From Paenibacillus sp. FSL R5-0623 (GTDB lineage Bacteria > Bacillota > Bacilli > Paenibacillales > Paenibacillaceae), in contig NZ_CP150233.1 in the NCBI RefSeq assembly GCF_037974265.1, positions 1,240,001-1,304,000 on the forward strand: a stretch of 64,000 bases of DNA, read 5' to 3'. The position numbers were made by a program, and so were the translations under genes. Positions within the stretch are counted from its first letter, which is position 1. The number at the start of each line of letters is the position of its first letter. Positions 25,601 through 35,925 of this stretch are shown here, piece by piece. The notes beneath the pieces were generated by a model, which was not told where the DNA came from, did no database searches, and worked only from the letters and a program-made list of their open reading frames with translations.

Positions 25601-27148
25601 ATGAATATCCCTTTTGTTAACGAACCATTCACACCCTTTGCGGTCCAGGCGAACCGTGAAGCATTTGAAGACGCACTTCGTCAGGTAGAAGCTGAACTTG
25701 GGCAGGAATACCCGATTATTATTGGTGGGCAAAAAATAACAAGCAGCCGCACGTTAACTTCCGTGAACCCCGCAGCCAAGAATCAAGTGGTCGGAACGAT
25801 CCATCAGGCAGATCAGGAATTGGCCGAAAAGGCCATTCAGACAGCGGCGGAGACATTCCACACATGGAAACATACCGACCCGAATGAACGGGCTCGTTAT
25901 CTATACAAAGCAGCTGCCATTATGCGTCGTCGCAAGCATGAATTCTCTGCATGGATGGTCTATGAAGCTGGCAAGACTTGGCCTGAAGCTGATGCGGATA
26001 CAGCGGAAGCTATTGATTTTATGGAATTCTATGCACGGGATATGCAGCGACTGAGTGAACCGCAGCCCCTCGTGCGGATTGCAGGAGAAGATAATGAACT
26101 GAGTTATATACCGCTGGGAGTGGGTGTTGTTATTCCACCTTGGAACTTCCCACTGGCAATTATGGCAGGCATGACCTCTGCTGCACTGGTATCCGGCAAC
26201 ACGGTGGTGTTAAAGCCCGCAAGTACAACTCCGGTGATTGCCGCCAAGTTTATGGAGCTGCTCGCAGAAGTTGGTCTGCCGGATGGCGTCGTGAACTTTT
26301 TACCAGGACCAGGAAGTGAAGTGGGCGATTATCTCGTGGATCATGCGCTCACCCGGTTTATCAGTTTCACGGGTTCCAGAGATGTAGGACTGCGAATTAA
26401 TGAACGTGCAGCACGTACAGCTCCAGGTCAGAAGTGGATCAAACGGGTTATTGCAGAGATGGGCGGCAAGGATTCCATCGTAGTAGACAGTGACAGTGAT
26501 CTGGAACTCGCGGCAGAGTCCATTACCGCTTCGGCATTTGGTTTCTCAGGACAGAAATGTTCGGCGTGTTCCCGTGCCATTATTCATAAGGATGTATATG
26601 ATGAAGTACTGCAAAAAGTGATTGAACGGACACAGAAACTGACGATGGGCAGTCCTCTTGAAGTTGGCAGTCAGGTTGGGCCGGTTATCGATGACAAGGC
26701 ATATGCAAAGATCACGGAATATATTGAAATCGGCAAGGGTGAGGGGCGTCTTGTGCACGGTGGCGGTACAGGGAACGTTGAAGGTTATTTCATTGAACCA
26801 ACCATCATTGCCGATGTTGACCCGAAAGCCCGAATTGCTCAGGATGAAATTTTTGGACCTGTGCTTGCGTTCATCAAAGCAGAATCCTTTCAGGATGCAT
26901 TGGATATCGCCAACAATACAGACTATGGTCTGACCGGCGCGGTGATCTCACGTAATCGTGAACATCTGGAACAGGCAAGACGCGAATACTTTGCGGGTAA
27001 TCTGTATTTCAACCGGAAATGTACCGGAGCACTGGTGGGCACACATCCATTTGGCGGATTTAACATGTCAGGCACGGATTCCAAGGCAGGTGGAAGAGAC
27101 TATCTGCTGTTGTTTACCCAGGCGAAGCTGGTATCGGAGAAATACTAG
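25601..27148 (+). CDS. rocA: L-glutamate gamma-semialdehyde (P5C) dehydrogenase
   Basis: A 515-residue NAD-dependent aldehyde dehydrogenase, the same length as B. subtilis RocA, completing proline and arginine breakdown to glutamate. Features are the N-terminus [35 protein letters not shown] (cofactor loop), the general-base segment [11 protein letters not shown] and the catalytic Cys in [21 protein letters not shown] lies 8 bases before ATG 25601; the TTG one codon earlier is less likely. It has its own sigma-54 promoter and is followed 86 bases later by rpoN with no terminator between. Confidence 0.96.
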   Translation: MNIPFVNEPFTPFAVQANREAFEDALRQVEAELGQEYPIIIGGQKITSSRTLTSVNPAAKNQVVGTIHQADQELAEKAIQTAAETFHTWKHTDPNERARYLYKAAAIMRRRKHEFSAWMVYEAGKTWPEADADTAEAIDFMEFYARDMQRLSEPQPLVRIAGEDNELSYIPLGVGVVIPPWNFPLAIMAGMTSAALVSGNTVVLKPASTTPVIAAKFMELLAEVGLPDGVVNFLPGPGSEVGDYLVDHALTRFISFTGSRDVGLRINERAARTAPGQKWIKRVIAEMGGKDSIVVDSDSDLELAAESITASAFGFSGQKCSACSRAIIHKDVYDEVLQKVIERTQKLTMGSPLEVGSQVGPVIDDKAYAKITEYIEIGKGEGRLVHGGGTGNVEGYFIEPTIIADVDPKARIAQDEIFGPVLAFIKAESFQDALDIANNTDYGLTGAVISRNREHLEQARREYFAGNLYFNRKCTGALVGTHPFGGFNMSGTDSKAGGRDYLLLFTQAKLVSEKY

Positions 27149-27234
27149 ACAGAAACTCATGATCCGACTAAAAACTTCTTACATTCACTTGAATAGTATG
27201 CTATTATCCCTGCAACGTATAAGGAGGGAAACGG

Positions 27235-28539
27235 ATGTTAGGTGTTCAGTTGGTACAGGAACAACGTATTCGGCTGTCCATCACGCCGGAGATGAAACAA
27301 TCCTTTCATTTGTTAACCATGTCTGGCCAGGATCTGACCCGTTACTTGCTGGATGCGGCGGAGGAGAATCCAGTACTTGAACTGGAAGAACAAGCTGCGC
27401 CACTCGCCCGGATTCCGCGGCGAATGGATCAGCGCAGGTATGATTCCTATGATCCGTTGCTTCAGGCCAAAGGTGCCGAACCTACTCTGGAACAATTGCT
27501 GATTGCGCAAATTCGAGTGATGATAATTCCAGAGGAATTGGAAAATATGGCCGTATATTTGGCAGGGTGCGTTAATGATGATGGTTATCTGACGGTTGAA
27601 CTGGCAGAGGTGCAAGCAACACTTGAGCTTCCGATGAGCAAGATTGCAGCGGGACTGGAGCTTCTCCAATCAATGGACCCTGCTGGTGTGGGGGCCCGGA
27701 ATCTGCAAGAATGTCTGTTGCTCCAGATTAGACGTGATCCATCAGCCGCGCTGAATGCGGAGCGGATGGTGGAAGCCGGATTGGAAGCACTGGTTCCATT
27801 TCACCCAGGTAGAACAGGGAGTCGATTAGGCATGACTTCGCAGGAAGCTCAGACTGCCTATGACTATATTACACGTCTCGACCCCAAGCCCTGCCGATCC
27901 ATCGGATGTACGGAACGACCACATTACATTATTCCAGATGCCATTGTAGGGTTGCGTAACGGTGAGGCCCATTTTAGCCTGCATGTGGCAGGTAACCCTC
28001 GTGTATCGATGAATGAAGCGTGCATCCGCTGGATCAGGGAAGCGGCGCCTGATGAAATCTGGGCTCACCGCGCCGCAGAAGCTAGGGCGATCATTCGGAG
28101 TGTACACCTGCGGCGCAGGACTTTAGTGCGTGTGCTGGCGGCCGTGATGGAAGAGCAAAGGCACTTTTTGGTCAAGGGCCCATCCGCGCTTAAACCGCTT
28201 AATCTGGCTATTATTGCAGAGAAGATTGGCATGCATGAATCAACGGTAAGTCGTGCGGTGAACGGTAAATACATTGACACCCCACATGGTGTATATGAAC
28301 TCAGGGCTTTTTTTGACTCGGGAATCCGTACAACGTCAGGGGATAAAACATCAGCATCAGCGGTGAAACGCAGATTAAAAGAAATCATTCGCATGGAACA
28401 GACTCAGCGTCCATACTCGGATAGTCATTTGGCTACACTGCTCACCGAGGAGGGGATTGTTATCTCCCGCAGAACGGTTGCCAAGTACAGGGAGGAACTT
28501 CAGATTCTGCCTTCCCTAGAGCGTAAACGGTGGGCTTAA
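27235..28539 (+). CDS. rpoN: RNA polymerase sigma-54 factor
   Basis: A 434-residue sigma-54 (SigL in Bacillus). Region I at the N-terminus is Gln/Leu rich (QLVQEQRIRLSITPEMKQSFHLL). The core-binding region is in the middle, an HTH follows (NLAIIAEKIGMHESTVSRAVNGKYIDTPHG), and the C-terminal RpoN box appears as SRRTVAKYREEL with the invariant RRTVxKYRE. AAGGAGGG precedes the ATG. Its position directly behind rocA, itself under a perfect -24/-12 promoter, suggests that proline induction may raise sigma-54 levels. Confidence 0.96.
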   Translation: MLGVQLVQEQRIRLSITPEMKQSFHLLTMSGQDLTRYLLDAAEENPVLELEEQAAPLARIPRRMDQRRYDSYDPLLQAKGAEPTLEQLLIAQIRVMIIPEELENMAVYLAGCVNDDGYLTVELAEVQATLELPMSKIAAGLELLQSMDPAGVGARNLQECLLLQIRRDPSAALNAERMVEAGLEALVPFHPGRTGSRLGMTSQEAQTAYDYITRLDPKPCRSIGCTERPHYIIPDAIVGLRNGEAHFSLHVAGNPRVSMNEACIRWIREAAPDEIWAHRAAEARAIIRSVHLRRRTLVRVLAAVMEEQRHFLVKGPSALKPLNLAIIAEKIGMHESTVSRAVNGKYIDTPHGVYELRAFFDSGIRTTSGDKTSASAVKRRLKEIIRMEQTQRPYSDSHLATLLTEEGIVISRRTVAKYREELQILPSLERKRWA

Positions 28540-28571
28540 TCGAATAGCTGGCGTCTTATCATCTCTGAATA

Positions 28572-28614
28572 TAAGAACCCCCGCAAACCGGATAAACGGT
28601 CTGCGGGGGTTCTT
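28572..28614. terminator. Bidirectional terminator between rpoN and aspA
   Basis: A 13-bp stem (AAGAACCCCCGCA / TGCGGGGGTTCTT) with an inner ACCG/CGGT pairing, then TTGTTAATT. Confidence 0.85.
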
Positions 28615-28659
28615 GTTAATTATTTGTGTTTGGGTTGCTGCATCAGTTTTCCTGATTAC

Positions 28660-30093
28660 CTACAAACGTTCCATATTACGCAGGAAGTGTTCTCCGGCAA
28701 TCCCTGGTGTAGTCATCTGTTCCGGATGAAGAATCTCTTCCAGTTCTTCCGGTGTCAGCAATCCGCGTTCGAGAATAATCTCTTGCAAGGTAAGTCCAGT
28801 TTTGAGCGCTTCCTTCACAATGGAAGCAGCCACATTATAACCTAAGTGCGGGTTCAACGCCGTAACCACACTGAAACTTTGTTTCATGATTAATTCGCAG
28901 CGTTCCCGGTTAGCTTCCATCTCTTCCACTGCATAACGTGTGAAAACATCGATACCGTTATTCATGATTTTCAAGGATTGCAGCAAGTTGAACGCAATAA
29001 CTGGGCCCATGACATTCAGCTCGAATTGACCGGCTTCACACGCCATACAGATCGTATGGTCGTTCCCCATCACCTGGAAGGATACCTGGTTAATGACTTC
29101 CGCCATAACGGGGTTGACTTTGCCTGGCATAATGGACGAACCTGGCTGACGCGGTGGCAAGAGCAATTCATTGAATCCTGCACGCGGACCTGAAGCCATC
29201 AAACGAATATCATTACAGATTTTGGAAAGGCTAACCGCACATACCTTCAGCGCCGCTGAAAGTTCCAGATAGGCATCTGTGTTCTGCGTTGCATCCACGA
29301 GATCCTCAGCTGTTTGTAGTGGAAGTCCGGTAACATCAGACAGGTGCTCTGTAACCTTGACGATGTATTCGGGTTTGGCATTGAGTCCTGTACCTACGGC
29401 AGTTGCACCCATGTTAATGGTAAGCAAGCGGCGATTGGCGAATTCAAGACGCTCAATATCCCGTCCGATTACACGGGCATAAGCTCCGAATTCTTGTCCA
29501 AGGCGAATAGGTACGGCATCCTGAAGATGGGTACGGCCAACCTTGACCACATCGTTGAATTCCAGTTCTTTTTTACGGAACGCATCCTGTAGTCTTCTCA
29601 TGGTAGCGAGTAACGTCTCCGACAGTTGGTACGCCGCAATGCGCAGCGCTGTAGGTACCACGTCATTGGTAGACTGGGACATGTTCACATGATTATTTGG
29701 ATTGCAATGGAAGTAGTCTCCCTTGCTTTTCGTTAACAGTTCCAGCCCGCGGTTGGCCAAAATTTCGTTCATATTCATATTCATGGAGGTGCCTGCACCA
29801 CCCTGAATGGAGTCTACAATAAAATGATCCAAATGATGGCCTTTCATCATTTCTTCAGCCGCCATGACGATCACATCGCCAATCTTGCTCGGCAGCATTT
29901 TCAACTCCATGTTGGTAATCGCTGCTGCCTTCTTCACCGCAGCCAGAGCCGTGATCAGCTCCCGGTGTACCGGAACGCCGGTAATCGGGAAGTTTTCCAC
30001 GGCCCGTACCGTCTGAATTCCGTAATAAGCATAAGCCGGGATTTCTTTTTCACCGATAAAATCTTTCTCCGTCCGTGTGGACATAGTAGACAT
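28660..30093 (-). CDS. aspA: Aspartate ammonia-lyase (aspartase)
   Basis: A 477-residue member of the fumarase/aspartase superfamily, converting L-aspartate to fumarate and ammonia. The signature loop GSSIMPGKVNP is present. TKSKGDYFHCNPNNHVNMSQSTNDVVPTA and KVGRTHLQDAVPIRLGQEFGAY give the other two conserved regions. ATG 30093 is chosen because TGGAGGCGAACGAG precedes it; the frame extends 20 codons further up without homology. It stands alone next to proline and glutamate catabolism, fitting amino-acid use as carbon and nitrogen source. A closely related fumarase is excluded by the overall aspartase-like sequence. Confidence 0.92.
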   Translation of the reverse strand: MSTMSTRTEKDFIGEKEIPAYAYYGIQTVRAVENFPITGVPVHRELITALAAVKKAAAITNMELKMLPSKIGDVIVMAAEEMMKGHHLDHFIVDSIQGGAGTSMNMNMNEILANRGLELLTKSKGDYFHCNPNNHVNMSQSTNDVVPTALRIAAYQLSETLLATMRRLQDAFRKKELEFNDVVKVGRTHLQDAVPIRLGQEFGAYARVIGRDIERLEFANRRLLTINMGATAVGTGLNAKPEYIVKVTEHLSDVTGLPLQTAEDLVDATQNTDAYLELSAALKVCAVSLSKICNDIRLMASGPRAGFNELLLPPRQPGSSIMPGKVNPVMAEVINQVSFQVMGNDHTICMACEAGQFELNVMGPVIAFNLLQSLKIMNNGIDVFTRYAVEEMEANRERCELIMKQSFSVVTALNPHLGYNVAASIVKEALKTGLTLQEIILERGLLTPEELEEILHPEQMTTPGIAGEHFLRNMERL

Positions 30094-30343
30094 CTCGTTC
30101 GCCTCCAGTGGCATCAATAAAAATAGTTCGGCTTCAGTGTTGCTGAAGCGCACTCAGTATATCATTTAAGCAAAATGGATGCCAATCTAAATCATTTGTC
30201 CTCTTGTGCCGATAATAAATAAAATTAGGGATATTAAATTGGGATATTATTCAATTTTTAAGAAAGGGAGGGGGGCCAGCTTGTCTTATACATTATGCGC
30301 TTTATGGTAGAGAAGTCATGCATGAACGGCAAGTATGGGAGGA

Positions 30344-30372
30344 ATAGAACGTTTTCAGTGATGTATATCACA
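30344..30372 (+). promoter_or_regulatory. CRP/FNR-like palindrome upstream of the chemoreceptor gene
   Basis: AGTGATGTATATCACA (30357-30372) fits the AGTGA-N6-TCACA type of CRP/FNR-family sites. A weak cre-like sequence (ATAGAACGTTTTCA, 30344-30357) abuts it. The 327-base gap between aspA and the chemoreceptor contains nothing else I can name. The site is 48 bases before the chemoreceptor start. Confidence 0.4.
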
Positions 30373-30420
30373 TGAAATTTGGTACTTGATTGGTAAAATA
30401 GGAAAAAAGGACTACGGGGT

Positions 30421-31704
30421 GTGCACATGAAATGGACTTTAGGAGCAAAGACTGTCGCAGGTCTGGTACTGATTTCGATTATTACCTACGGAACTAGCGG
30501 CTTTTTTATATTTTTTGTTAAAGACTGGGTTACGTTAGATATTCCGAATTGGGTATACATATCGATTATTTTGATCATGGGAGTATGCTGGAACGGGATC
30601 CTGGGATGGTTTGCCTCACGCTGGCTGACTCGTCCAATCGTTCACCTGTCCCGGGCTGCACAGCAGGTTTCAGCGGGGGATCTGACAACCGAAATTCCGC
30701 AGCGACGCACGCAGGATGAACTTACCGTATTATATGATGCTTTTCGCGCAATGGTTTCTAACCTTCGAAGCATTGTAAATGATATTGCAGACAGTACAAG
30801 AACGACTTCACAGAACGCACAGTCTCTGAGTGAAGCGATTACCCAGGCTGCCGAACAGATCGAGATGATGTCGGATGCGGTGGATCATATTGCGGTAGGT
30901 GTAGAAGAGCAGAAGGTCACTTCCCATCAATCTCTGATCACTGCGGATGAGATGCTGAACGATTTCCAGCGTATGCATAGCCAGTCGATGGACATGACAG
31001 AGATGTCCGGTCAGATGGAACGATCAGTGGATCATACAAAACAGACTTTCTCATCACTGATGAAAGGAATGGACGAGCTGGCTGAGTCGCACAATCGTTC
31101 CCGCGACATTATGCTGTTGCTGGAGAAGGAAGCCTCCGATATCGAGGTAATTACCCAGTCCGTCAAAAACATTGCTGAGGAAACAGGGTTACTTGCCCTG
31201 AATGCTTCGATTGAGGCTGCACGAGCTGGCGAAGAAGGTTCTGGTTTTGCAGTCGTGGCACAGCAGATCCGCAAGCTGGCAGACGAAAGTAAGGAATCGG
31301 TACACCGTATTAATGAGCTGATTAGTCGTGTGCAAGAGCGGATCAGGGAGACAGCCCAACTGTCTCATGAGCAGCATGGTCTCGTGGTTAATGAATCGGA
31401 GCGGACCATCTCTGTGGACCAGACGTTGCATGAACTGACAGGCACAGTGGAAGTATTTATGAAGGGCGCGCATGATATCGGTTCAAAGATTGCAGAACAG
31501 ACCGGTCGCGTGGAGCAAACACACGGTCATGTGAAGAAGATCCAGGGGAAAGCCGGATCGTTCTCAGATGAGGCGAGACGAATTATGGATGCCGCACACG
31601 AAGAGACAGCCATCATGGAGGAGATTTCATCTTCGGCTGAAGAACTGAGACAATTAACCGATCGGTTATTGGACAAAACCAAAGCATTCCGGATGCAGCC
31701 TTAA
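30421..31704 (+). CDS. Methyl-accepting chemotaxis protein without large sensor domain
   Basis: A 427-residue chemoreceptor. Two membrane helices (about 11-33 and 43-66) are joined by only some ten external residues, so there is no extracellular ligand domain. A HAMP domain follows ([23 protein letters not shown]...), then a long coiled coil with the signalling tip [40 protein letters not shown]. Sensing would have to be through the membrane, HAMP or a partner. GTG 30421 follows AAAGGAC by 9 bases; ATG 30427 after GGGG is an alternative. A CRP/FNR-like site upstream suggests control by oxygen or carbon state. Confidence 0.9.
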   Translation: MHMKWTLGAKTVAGLVLISIITYGTSGFFIFFVKDWVTLDIPNWVYISIILIMGVCWNGILGWFASRWLTRPIVHLSRAAQQVSAGDLTTEIPQRRTQDELTVLYDAFRAMVSNLRSIVNDIADSTRTTSQNAQSLSEAITQAAEQIEMMSDAVDHIAVGVEEQKVTSHQSLITADEMLNDFQRMHSQSMDMTEMSGQMERSVDHTKQTFSSLMKGMDELAESHNRSRDIMLLLEKEASDIEVITQSVKNIAEETGLLALNASIEAARAGEEGSGFAVVAQQIRKLADESKESVHRINELISRVQERIRETAQLSHEQHGLVVNESERTISVDQTLHELTGTVEVFMKGAHDIGSKIAEQTGRVEQTHGHVKKIQGKAGSFSDEARRIMDAAHEETAIMEEISSSAEELRQLTDRLLDKTKAFRMQP

Positions 31705-31902
31705 GCTGTGTTCGGGATTTTTTTTGTTTTTAGAGAACAGTTTTGGCATGATAATTTGCTTATTCTGGTTAAAGCCGAACGTTCTTTCGTGAAAACGAAA
31801 ATTTGTAAAGATTATTTTATGAAAGATTAACAAATTCGCAACTTGCAGGCGATAAATGAAGATATAATAGGATTATCACAACAGATAAAGGAGCCCAGTA
31901 TA

Positions 31903-32748
31903 TTGAAAACTTGGACAGGTATCCTGCTGATGATTATTTTGGCGGTAGCTACGATTAGTACAACTTCGGCTGCCAGAACCATGAATGAATCGCAAAAACA
32001 GCTTAATATAGATGATCAATCCAGCCAGACCGCAGTGGTCGAGGCTTCCAATATAGATAAACTGCATGACACAGCGAAGGCAACACAGGAATCCATTCCT
32101 GTGAAAGAGGAATACGTTTCGGTAGCTCCAGAGAATAAGAAAGTCAGATTATACCCTATGAAAGTTGAGGGTTCAGGTTATATATATAGCGGAATGATTT
32201 TGGAAGTGGACGGCAAAACGCGAGAATTTAGGGATTGGCAGGGAGAAGGTGGGTCTTACAAACCCGAAGTGCACGAGCTGGATCTGAATGGAGACGGCCA
32301 GAAAGAAATTATTGTTCTGTACACGGAAGGTCATGGAACAGGTATTTATTTGGGACAAGCACGTATCATTAATCCGGTAACGCTGGAAGAGATGAAGATG
32401 CAATCTCTGGATGAGATTGTGAAACAACATGTGAAGTCAAAAGTTACGGTTAGATCAGACCGTGTGGATGTTGATGTCGCCGTTGATGGGGTTCAAGCAG
32501 AACCTTTACGGATCGAGGAAGATACGAGTGGCGGCGTATATAACGAAGAGTTGGGATTCGGTGGAGTAACCTATTACAGTATAGAAGATGGCCAGCTTGT
32601 CGTATCAGCAGCAGGATCTTACGGTGCGGCTTTATATGCCGGTGATCTGACATTTACTTATGAGTATCAAGATGGTGAGTGGAAGGCAGTAGATTTGAAG
32701 TACAGTATGGAAGTGTATGAAGAAGAATATTATGAAACTTTTGATTAA
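31903..32748 (+). CDS. Secreted or membrane-anchored protein of unknown function
   Basis: A 281-residue protein starting at TTG 31903, nine bases after AAAGGAG. An N-terminal signal or anchor segment (TWTGILLMIILAVATISTTSA) leads into an extracytoplasmic region. VHELDLNGDGQKEIIVLYTEGHGTG at about residues 121-145 has the DxNxDGxxE pattern of FG-GAP/VCBS-type calcium loops. The C-terminus is acidic (YEEEYYETFD). A TATAAT at 31863 lies upstream. No family name is certain; it is probably an envelope protein. Confidence 0.65.
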   Translation: MKTWTGILLMIILAVATISTTSAARTMNESQKQLNIDDQSSQTAVVEASNIDKLHDTAKATQESIPVKEEYVSVAPENKKVRLYPMKVEGSGYIYSGMILEVDGKTREFRDWQGEGGSYKPEVHELDLNGDGQKEIIVLYTEGHGTGIYLGQARIINPVTLEEMKMQSLDEIVKQHVKSKVTVRSDRVDVDVAVDGVQAEPLRIEEDTSGGVYNEELGFGGVTYYSIEDGQLVVSAAGSYGAALYAGDLTFTYEYQDGEWKAVDLKYSMEVYEEEYYETFD

Positions 32749-32864
32749 TGGCGTCATGTTGATATCGTAATACAGCGGGAATTGAAAGTTCTCGATTGTG
32801 GAGTTAAGTGAACAACTGACAAGAATATCTTCCTTTCTCCGTATACGGACAGTGGGAAACAGAG

Positions 32865-32902
32865 CGAGGCTGAAAAAAAATGGGGACATACAGCCTCGTT
32901 TT
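32865..32902 (+). terminator. Probable terminator after the secreted protein gene
   Basis: CGAGGCTG (32865-32872) pairs with CAGCCTCG (32891-32898), followed by T4. The loop is large and the T-run short. Confidence 0.45.
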
Positions 32903-33017
32903 GTGCTGCCCGAAAATAGGCACTGTGCACTAAAAATGCAGGAAACAATTGACATTATCACTTTAGTCATTTAAATGTATAAAGGACAAATCATTTTAAC
33001 ATTCAGGAGGGATTTTG

Positions 33018-33725
33018 ATGAAGAAAAAGGTTGTACTGGGTTTGATGGTAGGCACATTAACGCTTGGAATCGGAACAGGTGCACTCGCAGCAACAGGACT
33101 GGAACAGATTAAAGCCTATCTGAACAGCAAGATTACGCTAAAAATGAATGGTGCCACGGTGACAGCCAAAGATGCCAATGGTAAAACAGTGTTGCCTATC
33201 ACCTACAACGGAACGACTTATTTGCCTGTACGTGCTGTGGGATCCTTGCTTGGGACAGAGATCACTTATGACAGTGCAACTTCATCCGTCCTGATTGGTG
33301 GAAAAAATGAAACCGGGCCAGTAACCAACGATAAAGTAACACTAAGTACACTGGGAACAACGGTGTTGGGATCTACCGCATGGCATACCAAAGATCCTGC
33401 GGAGACTACTTACAAAGGCAAGGATTATAAAGATGTATATCTGCATACAGATTCCGTGAAGCAAGGAGACGACTTCCAGATCATGACGGGCAAAAAGTAT
33501 TCTTCCCTGCATCTGGAACTGGCCGCTCTTCAAGGGAATCAGGAGATACAGGTAATCAACCAGGACAATACGGTTCTCAAAAAGCTGAGCATATCGCCGG
33601 GAAGCGGATTGGTAAGCTTGGACGTGGATGTATCGGGCACTGAAGCTGTATTTGTTGAGATTGTCTCAGAAGATCCAGGTTCATCGCTATTTGTACCTCT
33701 TACAACATCTTATTTGGTTAAATAA
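33018..33725 (+). CDS. Exported protein with copper-amine-oxidase-N-like (stalk) domain
   Basis: A 235-residue exported protein. A signal peptide (KKKVVLGLMVGTLTLGIGTGALA, cleavage near residue 24) precedes KITLKMNGATVTAKDANGKTVLPITYNGTTYLPVRAVGSLLGTEITYDSATSSVLIGG. This is the copper amine oxidase N-terminal-like domain common on Paenibacillus surface proteins; despite the name it has no oxidase part. The C-terminal half is beta-rich (NPCBM-like in look). AGGAGGG precedes ATG 33018; TTG 33015 is one codon earlier. Probable role: cell-wall surface binding. Confidence 0.75.
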   Translation: MKKKVVLGLMVGTLTLGIGTGALAATGLEQIKAYLNSKITLKMNGATVTAKDANGKTVLPITYNGTTYLPVRAVGSLLGTEITYDSATSSVLIGGKNETGPVTNDKVTLSTLGTTVLGSTAWHTKDPAETTYKGKDYKDVYLHTDSVKQGDDFQIMTGKKYSSLHLELAALQGNQEIQVINQDNTVLKKLSISPGSGLVSLDVDVSGTEAVFVEIVSEDPGSSLFVPLTTSYLVK

Positions 33726-33741
33726 AATAGACGTAAATAAA

Positions 33742-33807
33742 AAAACGATTATCAACAATGGTGTTGCTGGATCAAGTCCATAACACACATGGTGATAATC
33801 GTTTTTA
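33742..33807. terminator. Bidirectional terminator
   Basis: A 14-bp perfect stem AAAAACGATTATCA / TGATAATCGTTTTT (33742-33755 with 33794-33807) carrying its own A and T runs, between two convergent genes. Confidence 0.8.
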
Positions 33808-33810
33808 TGT

Positions 33811-34785
33811 TTAACGAATGACGGTATCCAGCGGTTTGAGATTGGCTTCAATCTCGGCGCGGCGATCTTCAAGGAATGGAGGCAAGGCAAGCGATTCTCC
33901 CAGATGCTCCAATTCTTCGTCTGTATCAAATCCCGGACCATCGGTTGCAAGTTCGAACAGAATACCGTTTGCTTCACGGAAATACAGGGAGCGGAAGTAG
34001 AAGCGATCTACAAAACCGGAGTTAGGGAATTGGAAGTTACGAACCCGTTCCACCCATTGTTTGAGTTCTTCTTCGTTATCCACACGGAACGCGACATGGT
34101 GTACGCTGCCACGTCCAGGACGTTCTTGGGCAAGGTCATTCCGTTCCTCAACATGCACCTCGGAGCCGCTACCACCTTCGCCGGATTCAAAAACGAGTAC
34201 ATCAGGTTGACCTGGAGTAAAGGCGGGGTAACTTCCTTTAGCTCTGAAACCGAGCAGTTCGGTAAGAACTGGAGCAGTAAGGGAAGCGTCTTTTACCGTA
34301 AGATGTATAGGGCCAAGGCCTACAATGCCATACTCGGCAGGCACGGGGCTCTGATCCCATGGTTTACCACCAGCGACACCTGTATTATTTTCATCCGAGA
34401 CCAGAATCAGACGTTGTCCTTCAAAGTCTGTGAACGAAAGCGTGGCACGACCACCCCGTTCAACAATCTCTCCATGTGGCACTTCGAATTCGTCAAAACG
34501 TTGCTGCCAGTAAGTCAGTGCCGCATCACTTGGAACGCGCAGTGACGTTCCAGAGATGCTGTTCACGCCTTCACGAGTCTGTCCGGCCATCGGAATCTCG
34601 AAGAAGGTAAGTTCGGTACCCGGATTACCTTTCTCATCGCCATAGAAGAGATGGTAGACGGACACGTCGTCTTGGTTGACTGTTTTTTTGATGAGGCGCA
34701 GACCCATGATGTTGGTGTAGAAACGATAGTTCTGATCAGCATGTGCTGTTAGAGCTGATACGTGGTGAAGTCCTTTGATTTGCAT
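33811..34785 (-). CDS. Ring-cleaving dioxygenase, VOC superfamily (MhqO-like)
   Basis: A 324-residue protein of two glyoxalase/VOC modules. Metal-ligand positions are seen in IKGLHHVSALTAH (His near residue 7), GLGPIHLTVKDAS, GSVHHVAFRVDNEEELKQW and ANGILFELATDGPGF (Glu). In B. subtilis the relative MhqO protects against quinones and is under a MarR regulator; here no such regulator is adjacent. AGGAGG precedes the ATG at 34785. It is probably induced by hydroquinone or thiol stress; the substrate is inferred from family only. Confidence 0.87.
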   Translation of the reverse strand: MQIKGLHHVSALTAHADQNYRFYTNIMGLRLIKKTVNQDDVSVYHLFYGDEKGNPGTELTFFEIPMAGQTREGVNSISGTSLRVPSDAALTYWQQRFDEFEVPHGEIVERGGRATLSFTDFEGQRLILVSDENNTGVAGGKPWDQSPVPAEYGIVGLGPIHLTVKDASLTAPVLTELLGFRAKGSYPAFTPGQPDVLVFESGEGGSGSEVHVEERNDLAQERPGRGSVHHVAFRVDNEEELKQWVERVRNFQFPNSGFVDRFYFRSLYFREANGILFELATDGPGFDTDEELEHLGESLALPPFLEDRRAEIEANLKPLDTVIR

Positions 34786-35050
34786 AATAATTCCTCCTAG
34801 ATGAAATGGGATAGTGTAAATGTTCAGTTGAACATTTGTTGAGTGCTGTATTTATTAATATTTCGGTTAAGAAAGTTACTAACTTTTCGTTTGTTTTGGT
34901 TCTGGATTTATCTTAACATAAAGATATTTAAATTACAATCCTTATTTAGAATTCCAACTGGACAGCACTTTCATTCAATGGCAAAATGAAAAAGTTAACA
35001 TTAAAGAGAGATAATGTTGGTGAGATCCTTGTAAAGGAGAGAAGAGATGT

Positions 35051-35812
35051 ATGGCGTATCCACCATGGCTGGACCCTTATGATGCAGAGCCGTTTATCCT
35101 GTTCTCCACTTCACATATCGTTTCGATTAGCGTAATTACAGCATGGATTGTACTGATATTTTTGCTAAGGCACCATCTTCGATCATGGTCAGAGAGGGCA
35201 CGCCGCATACTGCGAATTGTTCTGGCATGTATCATGTTTGCCTGCGAAATCGTGCTGCAACTCTGGTATGTGTACGGAGGGATATGGAGCCTGCAGACAT
35301 CACTGCCACTCGAACTATGCAGTCTGTCTCTGCTATTATCGGCGTTGTTACTACTGACACGCAGTCGACTGTTACATTCTGCACTGCTGTTTGCAGGCAT
35401 TGCTGGAGCCCTTATGGCGATCCTGACTCCTAATTTGGGTTATGGTTATGCTCATTTTCGATTCATTCAATTTTTCGTTGCTCATGCCTGCATCATTCTG
35501 GCTTTACTCTACATGACCTGGGTGGAACAGCTGCGACCTAGCTGGAGATCTGTAGCAGGTTCGATGATATTTGTGAATGTGGCAGCATTAATCGTATACG
35601 TTATAGATGTTATACTTGACACGAATTATATGTTTTTGAGACACAAGCCGAGTACACCCTCGGTGCTTGATATGTTAGGTCCGTATCCCATGTACATCCT
35701 TGGGGAAGAGATACTTGCGCTAGTTTTGTTCTCGCTGATGTACATTTTGCTCTTTGCCATTCCAGATCGGTTGAAACATCGTGTGAAAAAAGGTAAAAGC
35801 TCCACGTTATAG
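35051..35812 (+). CDS. TIGR02206 family (YwaF-like) membrane protein
   Basis: A 253-residue integral membrane protein with about seven hydrophobic helices. The family marks are the N-terminal PFILFSTSHIVSISVI, the central LPLELCSLSLLLSALLLLT, the GYGYAHFRFIQFFVAHACIIL segment and NYMFLRHKP near the C-terminus. The biochemical role of the family is not known. AAAGGAGAGAAGAG lies before the ATG. The 265-base gap upstream, shared with the divergent dioxygenase, is AT-rich and must hold both promoters. Confidence 0.87.
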   Translation: MAYPPWLDPYDAEPFILFSTSHIVSISVITAWIVLIFLLRHHLRSWSERARRILRIVLACIMFACEIVLQLWYVYGGIWSLQTSLPLELCSLSLLLSALLLLTRSRLLHSALLFAGIAGALMAILTPNLGYGYAHFRFIQFFVAHACIILALLYMTWVEQLRPSWRSVAGSMIFVNVAALIVYVIDVILDTNYMFLRHKPSTPSVLDMLGPYPMYILGEEILALVLFSLMYILLFAIPDRLKHRVKKGKSSTL

Positions 35813-35925
35813 GGATAATCCTTGTAGTTGCGCCTGCGCCGTATTATAATTCTCAGCATTTTGCATAATTCGAATCCTACCGCTCACGGGATTTATGCGA
35901 AATGCTCTTCACTATAAAATAAAAT

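Noticed and set aside
30344..30357. cre (CcpA) site
   Set aside because: Three mismatches, all in the left half; mentioned only as part of the regulatory region.
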